Source: Silvimonas soli | GTDB lineage: Bacteria > Pseudomonadota > Gammaproteobacteria > Burkholderiales > Chitinibacteraceae | Direction: 5' to 3' | DNA length: 64,000 nucleotides | NCBI RefSeq assembly: GCF_030035605.1 | Contig: NZ_CP106736.1 | Location: 3,345,001 to 3,409,000, forward strand | In this document: positions 38,546 through 46,827 of the stretch, piece by piece | How the letters are laid out: each line of letters begins with the position of its first letter | How positions within the stretch are numbered: the stretch's first letter is position 1 | The notes under the pieces: generated by a model | Told to the model about the DNA's origin: nothing | What the model saw: the letters and a program-made list of their open reading frames with translations, nothing else | The model's database searches: none | Made by a program: the position numbers and the translations under genes

Positions 38546-39292
38546 GTAGTTGGCTTCATACGCGCCAGATTTGGCATAGTCCGCTACAAAGCTGTTGATC
38601 CATGCCAGAAATTTCGGGTCGCCCTTGGCAATGCCGATACCAATCGGGTCGTTGGAATACAAGCCCGGTAGCGTGATCAAAGCATCGTTTTTGGTGGCCA
38701 GGTAATCCACCAGCGACGAATCCTCGATCCCCGCGTCTACGCGTTTTTGTTGCAGCAGCAACACGCCTTCAGGGGCGAAGTTGTCGGTGTAGACCAGCTT
38801 GGCGGCTGGGACTTCACGGCGGATAAAGGTCTCGCCGGTACTGCCGCGACCCACCACAATCTGCTTGCCCGCCAGACCTTTCAGGTCCTTGATTCCCGAG
38901 CTTTTCTGCACGATAACGCGCAATCCGGCGCGGTTATACGGGCTGGAAAAATCGATGGTCTTGGCGCGCTCTGGTGTGATCGACACATTGGCCACTACCA
39001 GATCAAGCTGACCAGATACCAGCATGGAGATCCGGGCATCGCCCGAGACATCCGTGTATTCAACCTTCACGCCCAGCTTGTCGGCAATACGCTTGGCCAC
39101 GTCCACGTCATAACCCACCGGGTCGTTATGGGCGTCACGAAACCCCACTGGCTCGCCGCCCAGCGAAACGCCGATGCGCACTACGCCGCGCGCTTTGATG
39201 TCTTCCAGCTTGCCCGCAGAAGCGGTGGTGGCGGTGAACGCCATGCCAGCAACGAGCGCGAAGGCAGTGATTTTTGTCAGAATGCGTCTCAC
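38495..39292 (-). CDS. polar amino-acid ABC transporter substrate-binding protein
   Basis: Periplasmic solute-binding protein, 265 residues. GTG start at 39292 with AAGGAG seven bases upstream; signal peptide RRILTKITAFALVAGMAFTA cut after ASA near residue 27. Mature start GKLEDIKARGVVRIGVSLGGEP, then GYDVDVAKRIADKLG and the family segment DLVVANVSITPERAKTIDFS in part, PEGVLLLQQKRVDAGIEDSS. The end YKKWWGKTANPPSLTEK is encoded by a copy of the neighbouring tandem repeat, so the last dozen residues may be recent. Last gene of a five-gene operon. Confidence 0.9.
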   Translation of the reverse strand: MRRILTKITAFALVAGMAFTATTASAGKLEDIKARGVVRIGVSLGGEPVGFRDAHNDPVGYDVDVAKRIADKLGVKVEYTDVSGDARISMLVSGQLDLVVANVSITPERAKTIDFSSPYNRAGLRVIVQKSSGIKDLKGLAGKQIVVGRGSTGETFIRREVPAAKLVYTDNFAPEGVLLLQQKRVDAGIEDSSLVDYLATKNDALITLPGLYSNDPIGIGIAKGDPKFLAWINSFVADYAKSGAYEANYKKWWGKTANPPSLTEK

Positions 39293-39333
39293 AGAAGTAC
39301 TCCTTGTCAGTTTTACGGCGATGAGTGGGGTGT

Positions 39334-40251
39334 TCAGATACGTACCGATGTCCGTAGTTCCGGTTCGGACATCGAGGGTTCCCAGAACCAGTATTTGATT
39401 TCTTCCTGGCACTTGAAATTGACGACCAGATGGTTGCCTTTGGCGTCCAGCGCGTGAATCACCACACCGGCCAGAAAACCTTCTGACAACTCGGATAACT
39501 CTTCCACGGCAAGGCTCACAGCGTCCTTGAGCGAATAGCCCAGGCGCAAGGCCAGCACAATGCTGCGTGAAGTGCCACAGCGCACGGTCATTTCGCCGGT
39601 GTGAGTACACGCCGCCGCGCCATAACGGCTATCGGCATAAAATCCGGCCCCCGCGATGGGTGAATCCCCCAGGCGGCCCGGATATTTCCAGGCCCAGCCG
39701 GATGTAGACGTTACGCTGTGAATGCCTTTGCTGGCGTCTTGCGCCAGAAACACCGTGGTATCGCGCACGCGTTCTGGGTCGGTAATGGTGCGGCTGAGCG
39801 GAATCAGTGGCACATCGGGAAACTTTGCCAGTTCGGCAGGAGAGAGTTCTTTTTCCAGCCGCTCCCACCACACGCGCTTGCTGTCATCAAACAAGGTGGG
39901 TTCTGGCGTGAAGCCGGTTTCCAGGGCAAAGCGGCGGGCACCGTCGCCAGTCAGCATCACGTGTGGCAGGCGCTTCATTACTTCATGCGCCACTGCGGCG
40001 GCGCTGAGGATATCGGGCAAGGCACCTACCGAACCAACCTGGCGAGTGGTGCCATCCATCACGCCGGCATCGAATTCCATCTTGCCCAGCATATTGGGCC
40101 AGCCGCCGTAGCCGACGCTGCGCACTTTCACTTCACGTTCAACCTTGCTGATGCCCGCCACCATGGCATCGATACCCGGTGCGCCGTCTTTAAGCATTGC
40201 TACTGTGGTCGGAAAACCCGGCCACGCCTCTGAGTTAGCCAGCAGAATCAT
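39334..40251 (-). CDS. glycosylasparaginase-family N-terminal nucleophile hydrolase
   Basis: Ntn-hydrolase family (aspartylglucosaminidase / isoaspartyl peptidase), 305 residues. It aligns by eye with the Elizabethkingia and human glycosylasparaginase: RSVGYGGWPN near 44-53, HVMLTGDGARRFAL at 97-110, autocleavage site with nucleophile Thr165 in RVRDTTVF, then STSGWAWKYPGRLGDSPIAGAG at 181-202. The usual HDTIG is RDTTV. No signal peptide is seen, so it acts in the cytoplasm, on an imported substrate. It sits between the ATPase and the binding protein of an importer, five bases after the ATPase stop. Expected reaction: release of aspartate from N-glycosylated asparagine; a related amide or isoaspartyl peptide is possible. 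Confidence 0.85.
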   Translation of the reverse strand: MILLANSEAWPGFPTTVAMLKDGAPGIDAMVAGISKVEREVKVRSVGYGGWPNMLGKMEFDAGVMDGTTRQVGSVGALPDILSAAAVAHEVMKRLPHVMLTGDGARRFALETGFTPEPTLFDDSKRVWWERLEKELSPAELAKFPDVPLIPLSRTITDPERVRDTTVFLAQDASKGIHSVTSTSGWAWKYPGRLGDSPIAGAGFYADSRYGAAACTHTGEMTVRCGTSRSIVLALRLGYSLKDAVSLAVEELSELSEGFLAGVVIHALDAKGNHLVVNFKCQEEIKYWFWEPSMSEPELRTSVRI

Positions 40252-40256
40252 CGGGA

Positions 40257-40991
40257 CTAGTCCTTGCGCATATTGGATAGAAATTGAGCGACCCGCGGGT
40301 TTGCCAGCCCGCCATCGGCGGCAAAGAACTGGGCGGTGGGCAGATTCACCACCAGCTTGCCTTTGTCCAGAAACACAATGCGCGACGAGATGGTCCGCGC
40401 GAACTCGACCTCGTGGGTGACGAACACCATGGTGGTGCCTTCCATTGCCAACTTGGCCAGAATACGCAGCACTTCGGAGGTCATTTCCGGATCAAGCGCG
40501 CTGGTGACTTCGTCCAGCAGCAAATAGCTCGGGTTGACCGCCAACGCACGGCAAATGCCTACACGCTGGCGCTGCCCGCCGGACAACTGCGCCGGATAAG
40601 CATCGGCCCGATCACCCAAGCCAACCGATGTCAGCAGGGCGCGGGCGTGTTCTTCTGCCTGTGCTTTGGGTGTCTTGAGTACTTCAATCGGTGCCAGAGT
40701 CAGGTTCTGCAGCGCTGTCATGTGCGGGTACAGATTGAACAACTGGAACACCGTGCCGGAGCGTTTACGTGCTTCGGCCAGTTCTTTGGGTTTGGAAACA
40801 TCAAACCCATCGACAGTGATCTTGCCGCCATCCAGTTTTTCCAGGCCGTTGATACAGCGCACCAGCGTGGATTTGCCGGAACCGCTGGATCCCAGAATCG
40901 ACACCACTTCGCCCGGCTCGACCGTAAAGTCGATGTCGTCCAGCACGGTGACGTTGCCAAACTTCTTTTTGGCGCTTTCTACTTTTATCAT
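40257..40991 (-). CDS. polar amino-acid ABC transporter ATP-binding protein
   Basis: HisP/GlnQ-type ATPase, 244 residues. Walker A GSSGSGKST, Q-loop FQLFNLYPHMTAL, signature LSGGQRQRVGICRAL, Walker B LLLDEVTSALDPEM (Val in place of the usual Pro of DEPT), H-loop VTHEVEFAR. The ATG at 40991 follows the permease stop with one base between (TGAAATG). An upstream in-frame ATG lies in the permease gene and is rejected. Drives the two permeases at 40993 and 41664. Confidence 0.93.
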   Translation of the reverse strand: MIKVESAKKKFGNVTVLDDIDFTVEPGEVVSILGSSGSGKSTLVRCINGLEKLDGGKITVDGFDVSKPKELAEARKRSGTVFQLFNLYPHMTALQNLTLAPIEVLKTPKAQAEEHARALLTSVGLGDRADAYPAQLSGGQRQRVGICRALAVNPSYLLLDEVTSALDPEMTSEVLRILAKLAMEGTTMVFVTHEVEFARTISSRIVFLDKGKLVVNLPTAQFFAADGGLANPRVAQFLSNMRKD

Positions 40992-40992
40992 T

Positions 40993-41664
40993 TCAAAGCC
41001 CTTTCCAGGCGCTGTGAGCACGCAGCCGCGCTTCAAGGCGACCACCAAAATATGCAATTGCCTTGGAGCACAGCCAATACAGCACGCCGATCAAGGTCCA
41101 CACAATGAATGGCTTGAGCGTGCGCAAATTGAGAATGTTGCCGATCTTGGTCAGGTCCACGACGCCAATGGCCGACACCAGCGATGTCACCTGCAACTGG
41201 TTTACCGCCAGGCCAATCAGCGGGCCGATGGCAAAGGCGCTGGCTTGGGGCGAGATCACTTTGCGCAGAATCTGCCAGCGGCTCAGCCCAAATACCCGTG
41301 CGGCTTCCACTTGATCGCGTCCTACTGATTCAATGGCAGACACCGCAATCACATAGATAAATGCGGCGGTATTGCCCGAAAGCGTAATCACCGCCGCTTC
41401 AACTGGTGTGACATTGATTTTGGCAAATACCGGCAGGCCAAAAAACACGAGGAACAGCTGCACCAGCACCGGTGAGTTTTTGAGGATTTCGGTTAGCGTG
41501 GTGACTAGCGGCACCGCTACCGGAATGCGATAAAAGCGGAGGGTGGCCCAGCTCAAGGCCAGCACCAGGCCAATGGCGAAGGTCACCACAAACAGCAGTA
41601 CGGAAACGCCCAGCCCCTGTGCCAGCAGCACCAGGTCGTACGAGGTAAACGCGGAGTAATCCAT
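40993..41664 (-). CDS. polar amino-acid ABC transporter permease 2
   Basis: HisMQ-type inner-membrane subunit, 223 residues, five membrane helices. Conserved LTEILKNSPVLVQLFLVFFGLP, NTAAFIYVIAVSAIESVGRDQVEAAR in part, and the EAA loop VEAARVFGLSRWQILRKVISPQA. Start overlaps the stop of permease 1 by one base (TGATG), a sign of translational coupling. Confidence 0.93.
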   Translation of the reverse strand: MDYSAFTSYDLVLLAQGLGVSVLLFVVTFAIGLVLALSWATLRFYRIPVAVPLVTTLTEILKNSPVLVQLFLVFFGLPVFAKINVTPVEAAVITLSGNTAAFIYVIAVSAIESVGRDQVEAARVFGLSRWQILRKVISPQASAFAIGPLIGLAVNQLQVTSLVSAIGVVDLTKIGNILNLRTLKPFIVWTLIGVLYWLCSKAIAYFGGRLEARLRAHSAWKGL

Positions 41665-42335
41665 CAGGAAACACCTTCCAGATTGCCGTGATTAAGCCGG
41701 CGATGCAGCATGCCAATGGCAATCGAAACGGAATAAGTCAGCACGGCATAAACCACGAGCAGCACGAAATACACTTCAAACGGGCGGAAGGTATCTGACG
41801 CCACAATCTTGGCCGAACCGGTCAGTTCGTTGAGCGTGATGGTGGAAAGGATCGAAGAGGTAAGGATCAGATTGATCAGCACCGAACCCAGCGGGCGGAT
41901 TGACGTACGCAGGGCAATTGGCATCACAATCTTGCTGAAAATGGTGTGCTTGGCCAACCCGCTGACCTGGGCTGCTTCGATAATCCCCGGGTCGATAGCC
42001 AGGATGCCGGAACGGATCACGTTGGAGGTATATGCGCCACCGGCAATCGACAGTGCAATTACCCCGGTGGTGAAGGCATCAATGTACAGCCCCAGCACCG
42101 GCAGGCCGTAATAGAAGAAAAACATCTGCACAATGAAGGGCACATTGCGAAAGATATCCACGTAGATATTGGCCAGAATTTGCCATGGCCGCGACGATGA
42201 AGTCGACGCAATGGCAACCAGCGCCCCGGTGATAAAGCTGCCAGCCAGCGCCAGGGCACAGGCCTCTACGGTGAGGATGGCGCCGTCGCGCAGCATGTCC
42301 AGATGCGGTAGTAGAACGGCAAGATCAAACTGCAT
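41664..42335 (-). CDS. polar amino-acid ABC transporter permease 1
   Basis: HisMQ-type inner-membrane subunit, 223 residues. Membrane helices with FRNVPFIVQMFFFYYGLPVLG, GGAYTSNVIRSGILAIDPG and EAA loop IEAAQVSGLAKHTIFSKIVMP. First gene of the minus operon permease-permease-ATPase-glycosylasparaginase-binding protein. A LacI-style palindrome is 16 bases before its ATG. Confidence 0.93.
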   Translation of the reverse strand: MQFDLAVLLPHLDMLRDGAILTVEACALALAGSFITGALVAIASTSSSRPWQILANIYVDIFRNVPFIVQMFFFYYGLPVLGLYIDAFTTGVIALSIAGGAYTSNVIRSGILAIDPGIIEAAQVSGLAKHTIFSKIVMPIALRTSIRPLGSVLINLILTSSILSTITLNELTGSAKIVASDTFRPFEVYFVLLVVYAVLTYSVSIAIGMLHRRLNHGNLEGVS

Positions 42336-42350
42336 GGTTTTTGCCCCAAG

Positions 42351-42364
42351 TGAAACCGGTTTCA
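42351..42364 (-). promoter_or_regulatory. LacI-type operator TGAAACCGGTTTCA
   Basis: Perfect 14-bp palindrome with the central CG pair usual for LacI/GalR sites. It lies just before the ribosome site of the first permease gene (ATG at 42335), where a bound repressor would block transcription of the five-gene operon. The natural candidate is the LacI-family protein encoded at 36975-37976. Confidence 0.75.
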
Positions 42365-42808
42365 GTTTATGGCGTAGCCATGACGAGCGTCAAGCCGAAG
42401 GCCAAAGAAGACTGTTACAGCGCGAGGGTAAGACGGGGTGGAGCAGGTAGAACAAGAGAAGGGCGCAAGACAAAAACGAGACTGGGCGCGCTTTTCACTG
42501 GCAGATGAGGCGATGCCGCAGACGTTGCGGTCATACAACGCGGCAGATCCATAGCAGGCGAGAGAGGGCGCAGACATACCGCTTTATAGCCGCCGATCAC
42601 TCGTTGCGACACAGGGTATGGGTGATCGGCCAAATACGAAAATCGGCAGGGGTTTGCCATGGCCACACCGTGCACTGCCAGGTCGCGGATGTGCGTTCAT
42701 AAAAACAAACACGGCCTGGAACGGCCGTGGTGCAGAACAAGGCTGAATGAACATCGCGCAAACCCCAGAGCTGATGCAGAACCAGCCCTGGGGTCTGCGC
42801 GAAGTGAA
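42365..42808. other. non-coding region between the two ABC operons
   Basis: About 440 bases: the promoter of the amino-acid operon should be near 42370-42450 on the minus strand, and the mglC terminator is at 42701-42729. Short open frames show no family features. Confidence 0.45.
42701..42729 (-). terminator. mgl operon terminator
   Basis: On the minus strand CACGGCC-GTTCCA-GGCCGTG followed by TTTGTTTTT, about 80 bases after the mglC stop. Confidence 0.8.
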
Positions 42809-43852
42809 TCAACGCTTCTTCAGGTATTTGCGGATGTCGATGGCCACTGCGGTCACGATGATGAGACCCTTGAAAATCTGCTGCCAATAGACCGATACAC
42901 CAAGAATAACCAGGGCGTTGTTGAGGAAGGTCAGGATCAGCACGCCCGTTACGATCCCCCCGACTGTCCCTATCCCCCCGGAAGTGGAGACCCCGCCGAT
43001 CACGCAGGCGGCAATCGCATCCAGTTCCCATGTAAACCCGAGGTTATTGGTTGCACTACCCTGACGAGCGGCCTGGAGCGAACCGGCCAGACCATACAGG
43101 GCGCCAGCGATCACATAGACCGTGATCAGCGTGCGGTTAACGTTCACCCCGGAAACGGTAGCCGCATCCGGGTTCGCGCCGATCGCATAAATATTTTTGC
43201 CGGTGGTGGTCAGGTTCAAAAGCACCCACATCAACACAATGACTACTGCGGCAATGATCACGATATACGGCAATCGGAAATCGCCGTAGATGTTGATGGC
43301 GCCATTGGAGATCATGGTGAAATCGTCACGCAGCCCACCAATTGGTGTGGCACCGTGGGGAGGGCGGTCAACGTACAGCGAAGTCGCGCCGTACACGATC
43401 ACCATTGTTCCCAGCGTGGTGATAAAGGGGACCACCTTCAGATAGGCCACGATCGCGCCATTCATGAGGCCGACGATCACGCCCGCCAGAACGGCCAGCA
43501 GAATCGGAAGCCACAACGGCGAGACGGGCAGATCTGGAAAGACTTTGCTGGCGTAGTCGGCACGTTGCAGCATGGATGCAGCGATACACGCGGTCAGCCC
43601 GACGACCCGGCCTGCGGAAAGATCCACACCCTTGGTCAAGAGGATCGGCCCTTCACCGAGCGCCAGAATCACGTAGACGGACGAGATCATCAAAACGTTG
43701 ATCAGGTTCGTCACATCCAGAAACGAGGGCTGGATAAAGCCAGTAACCAGAATCAGCGCCAGGAGCACGAAAATCATGGCGCGCTTTACCGCCATCTCCT
43801 TGAACTGGGTCAGCCTGGAGCGGCCTGGTGCTTTTATTTCAAACTTTGTCAT
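42809..43852 (-). CDS. mglC: galactose/methyl-galactoside ABC permease
   Basis: Inner-membrane permease of the RbsC/MglC family, 347 residues, about ten helices. Typical MglC segments: LVTGFIQPSFLDVTNLINVL, ILLTKGVDLSAGRVVGLTA, NGAIVAYLKVVPFITTLGTM, the GKNIYAIGANPDAATVSGVN loop and VIGGVSTSGGIGTVGGIVTG. It starts 14 bases inside the end of mglA on the same strand. Forms a homodimer with the double ATPase MglA. Confidence 0.92.
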   Translation of the reverse strand: MTKFEIKAPGRSRLTQFKEMAVKRAMIFVLLALILVTGFIQPSFLDVTNLINVLMISSVYVILALGEGPILLTKGVDLSAGRVVGLTACIAASMLQRADYASKVFPDLPVSPLWLPILLAVLAGVIVGLMNGAIVAYLKVVPFITTLGTMVIVYGATSLYVDRPPHGATPIGGLRDDFTMISNGAINIYGDFRLPYIVIIAAVVIVLMWVLLNLTTTGKNIYAIGANPDAATVSGVNVNRTLITVYVIAGALYGLAGSLQAARQGSATNNLGFTWELDAIAACVIGGVSTSGGIGTVGGIVTGVLILTFLNNALVILGVSVYWQQIFKGLIIVTAVAIDIRKYLKKR

Positions 43853-45380
43853 TCGAATCTCCTTGTGTCATGAATTGGGTCGAGAGATGCATGATCTTTT
43901 CCTGTGTCGCTTCAGCTCCCGGCACGATGCCGGTCACTCGACCTTCGCACATGACCATGATTCGGTCGGACATGCCCAGAATTTCGGGTAGTTCGGACGA
44001 AATCATGATGATGGCCTTGCCGCGCTGTGCCAATTCAGTGATCAACGTGTAAATCTCGTATTTGGCGCCGACGTCGATACCGCGGGTCGGTTCGTCAAGA
44101 ATCAGTATTTCCGGATCAGTCAGAAGCCAGCGCGAGAAAACGACTTTCTGCTGGTTTCCGCCTGAGAGGTTCTGAATGAGTGTGCTGCTTGAAGGCGTCT
44201 TCACGCGCAGCGTGCGGATACGCTCCTGAACGTCGGCCTCGCCGGACTTCAGATCCAGCAGCCCCAAACGCCTGACGTAATGACGCCAGTGCGCCATCAG
44301 GGTGTTATCGAAGACCGGAAGGATAGAGAAAATGCCGGTGGTGCGACGTTCCTCGGTGAGGAGGGCCATTTTGTTTTTTTGCGCGTCAGCGGGGGTGCGA
44401 ATGGTCTTGGGTACGCCGTTCATCAATATCTGGCCAGAAGCGACGGGGCGCATGCCAAAAATCGCCTCCATCAACTCGGTTCTTTGCGCGCCAACCAAAC
44501 CGCTGACCCCAAGAATTTCGCCGCGTTTCAACTCAAAAGAGGCATCTTTGAACGACTTCGGGTTGGGCGACGTGAAATTCTTGACCTCCATCAGCACTTC
44601 GCCCGGGATATTGGCCCGTGGGGGGAAGCGGTGGGTCAGATCGCGCCCGACCATGCGACTGATGATCAGGTCGGTGGTCAATTCACTGGACGGATACGTG
44701 CCCACTTGACGGCCGTCGCGCATGATCGTGACCTCGTCGGCAATCTGGAGGATTTCTTCCATTTTGTGCGAGATGTAAATGATCGAGACGCCATCGGCCT
44801 TCAGCTTGCGGATGATCTGAAACAGGTGCCCGACTTCTTTCTCCGACAGGCTGGAGGTGGGCTCGTCCATGATGATGATGCGCGAATGGTAAGACACCGC
44901 CTTGGCGATTTCGAGCGACTGGATCTTGGATACCGACAGATTGGTGACCCAGAGTCTGGGGTCCAGATCCATTTGCAGATCAGCGAAAAGTTTGACGGTA
45001 TCGTCAAACATTTTTTTATGGTCAACAAACTTGAAAGGGCCGATTCCGTGCGTGGGGTAGCGCCCAAGCCACAGGTTTTCCATCACACTCCGATGAGGGA
45101 TCGGGTGCAATTCCTGGTGGATCATCGAAATGCCCGCATCAAGCGCTTGCTTGGAATTGGCGAATACTTTGGCTTCGCCATTCAGGACAATGGTTCCCGC
45201 ATCGACCTGGTACATGCCGAATAGGCATTTCATCAGTGTTGATTTGCCAGCCCCGTTTTCACCCATCAGCGCATGGACGGTGCCCGGGCGAATGTTCAGG
45301 CTGACTTCGTTCAAGGCCTGAACACCAGGGAAGCTTTTGGATATCCCGCGCATTTCCAGGATATTGGTTACTTCGGGCAT
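43839..45380 (-). CDS. mglA: galactose/methyl-galactoside ABC ATP-binding protein
   Basis: 513 residues with two nucleotide-binding domains. First: Walker A GENGAGKST, signature-like LSVSKIQSLEIAKA, Walker B IIMDEPTSSLSEKEV, and H-loop ISHKMEE. Second: GVSGLVGAQRTELMEAIFG, LSGGNQQKVVFSRWLL, LILDEPTRGIDVGAK. The N-terminal pattern LEMRGISKSFPGVQALNEVSL is that of MglA/RbsA. It is 77 bases after mglB, with a stem-loop between. Confidence 0.93.
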   Translation of the reverse strand: MPEVTNILEMRGISKSFPGVQALNEVSLNIRPGTVHALMGENGAGKSTLMKCLFGMYQVDAGTIVLNGEAKVFANSKQALDAGISMIHQELHPIPHRSVMENLWLGRYPTHGIGPFKFVDHKKMFDDTVKLFADLQMDLDPRLWVTNLSVSKIQSLEIAKAVSYHSRIIIMDEPTSSLSEKEVGHLFQIIRKLKADGVSIIYISHKMEEILQIADEVTIMRDGRQVGTYPSSELTTDLIISRMVGRDLTHRFPPRANIPGEVLMEVKNFTSPNPKSFKDASFELKRGEILGVSGLVGAQRTELMEAIFGMRPVASGQILMNGVPKTIRTPADAQKNKMALLTEERRTTGIFSILPVFDNTLMAHWRHYVRRLGLLDLKSGEADVQERIRTLRVKTPSSSTLIQNLSGGNQQKVVFSRWLLTDPEILILDEPTRGIDVGAKYEIYTLITELAQRGKAIIMISSELPEILGMSDRIMVMCEGRVTGIVPGAEATQEKIMHLSTQFMTQGDSNDKV

Positions 45381-45407
45381 GAGACAGAACTCCCGTTCTT
45401 CAAAATA

Positions 45408-45435
45408 ACGGGGCCCGATGTCGCGGATGCCCCGT
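45408..45435 (-). terminator. mglB-mglA intercistronic stem-loop
   Basis: ACGGGGC and GCCCCGT enclose 14 bases; TATTTT follows on the minus strand. Fits partial termination or 3' protection, so that binding protein exceeds ATPase. Confidence 0.6.
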
Positions 45436-45457
45436 GTAGCTCAACTTGGCTGAAACC

Positions 45458-46480
45458 TTATTTCACGAATTTCGCGTAGTTATCCTTGGTGACCTTGGTA
45501 TAAGGAACCCAAACATAGTGGCCTTGCGGGTTAGGCGTACCGTCAGCATTGGCCAGAGGCGCAACAGTCTTGAGGGTCTTGGCACCAGCGCCCAATTGGG
45601 AGGCCAGATCGAAGGTCGCTTTGCCCTGGTTCGCGGCATCGTTCAGCACTGTACCCAGCAAGGTGCCTTGCTTGAGCGCATCAAGTGCAGGCGGTGTTGC
45701 ATCTACACCAACGACCGGGATGTACTTTTTGCCCGGACCGAAATAACCCGCAGCCTTCAGTGCCTCGATCGCACCCAGAGCCATATCGTCGTTATTGGCG
45801 AACACTACTTCGATCTTGTCGCCGAACTTGGTCAACCAGGCCTGCATTTTGTTCTGTGCATCACCACGGTTCCACATGGCGGTATCTTCAGCCAGGCTTT
45901 GAACCTTGATGCCCGCTGCCGTGAGTGCCTTCACCGAGTACTCGGTGCGGTACTTGGCATCGGTGTTGGCCGGGTCGCCAATCAACATGACGTACTGCAG
46001 AACACCATCTTTGTTCTTGTCGGCTTCAGGATGCTTTTTCCAGTAGTCGGCAACAATTTCGCCTTCCATGGTGCCGGAAGCCTGTGCCTTGGCGCCTACG
46101 TAGTAAGCCAACGGATATTTGGCCAGATCGGCCGCGTCGGGCTCACGGTTGAAGAAGACGATTGGCACCTTCTTGACCGCAGCTTTCTGGATGACAACGT
46201 TGGCAGCTGTCGGCTCGACCATGTTCAGCGCCAGTGCGTTGTAGCCTTGGGACAAGAACAGGTCTTGAATATCGTTGACTTTGGATTGGTCGCCCTGACC
46301 GTCCTGGACGGAAATGGGGACGCCAGCCGATTTGGCTTCCGATTCAATCTTGCCTCGAACATAAGACATGAACGTATCGTCGAACTTGTAGATGGTTACA
46401 CCAATCTTGGGGGTCGGTGCGGCAAGCGCGCCCGTGCTGGCAACCGCAAGGGTGAGCAATAACGTGGTGGCCTTATTCAT
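45458..46480 (-). CDS. mglB: D-galactose/D-glucose-binding protein
   Basis: Periplasmic binding protein of the importer, 340 residues. Signal peptide MNKATTLLLTLAVASTGALA. The mature protein opens with PKIGVTIYKFDDTFMSYVRG, has the MglB segment ALALNMVEPTAANVVIQKA and VPIVFFNREPD, then VFANNDDMALGAIEALKAAG and PVVGVDATPPALDALKQGTL. The DKNKDGVLQYVMLIGD loop is the calcium site seen in MglB. Divergent from a LacI-type regulator with 347 bases between the starts. Confidence 0.93.
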   Translation of the reverse strand: MNKATTLLLTLAVASTGALAAPTPKIGVTIYKFDDTFMSYVRGKIESEAKSAGVPISVQDGQGDQSKVNDIQDLFLSQGYNALALNMVEPTAANVVIQKAAVKKVPIVFFNREPDAADLAKYPLAYYVGAKAQASGTMEGEIVADYWKKHPEADKNKDGVLQYVMLIGDPANTDAKYRTEYSVKALTAAGIKVQSLAEDTAMWNRGDAQNKMQAWLTKFGDKIEVVFANNDDMALGAIEALKAAGYFGPGKKYIPVVGVDATPPALDALKQGTLLGTVLNDAANQGKATFDLASQLGAGAKTLKTVAPLANADGTPNPQGHYVWVPYTKVTKDNYAKFVK

Positions 46481-46827
46481 AAAAACTCCTGACGATGAAC
46501 AAAAATGTAGTGAATCGGAGGGTTACTACGAAAACTTTGGAGCGAGGCAAAAACTACCCCCCGGTTTTATCAATGTCAATAATGCGTATAACCTAATTCG
46601 CATAAAAAAATACGCGGATATTCCTCATAAAAAAGACGGAATGTCCATGAAAACACTCATCTTTTATGCCTTGTTTCACATGTTGTACCTAAAAAATAAG
46701 TAATAAAAAAACTTTATAACTGATATAACCTATGCTTTTCTGTGTTGCGCCGGGCGCGACAGACCCAGCACCGTGGCCCGGATGATTGCGGGCGGGGAAA
46801 AACGCAACTGTGCAAAGAGATGGGCTG
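46481..46827. promoter_or_regulatory. AT-rich divergent region mglB/lacI
   Basis: The part 46580-46740 is clearly richer in A and T than its surroundings. It holds several TATA-like blocks, a repeated TATAACCTA (46587 and 46724) and the pair GCGTAT (46583-46588) / ATACGC (46609-46614). I see no perfect LacI palindrome. It must carry both promoters. Confidence 0.5.

Noticed and set aside
37915..38549. Repetitive plus-strand protein with 21-residue repeats in the tandem array
   Set aside because: The frame changes where units are 61 or 62 bases long, there is no ribosome site, and the pattern is fully explained by the DNA repeat.
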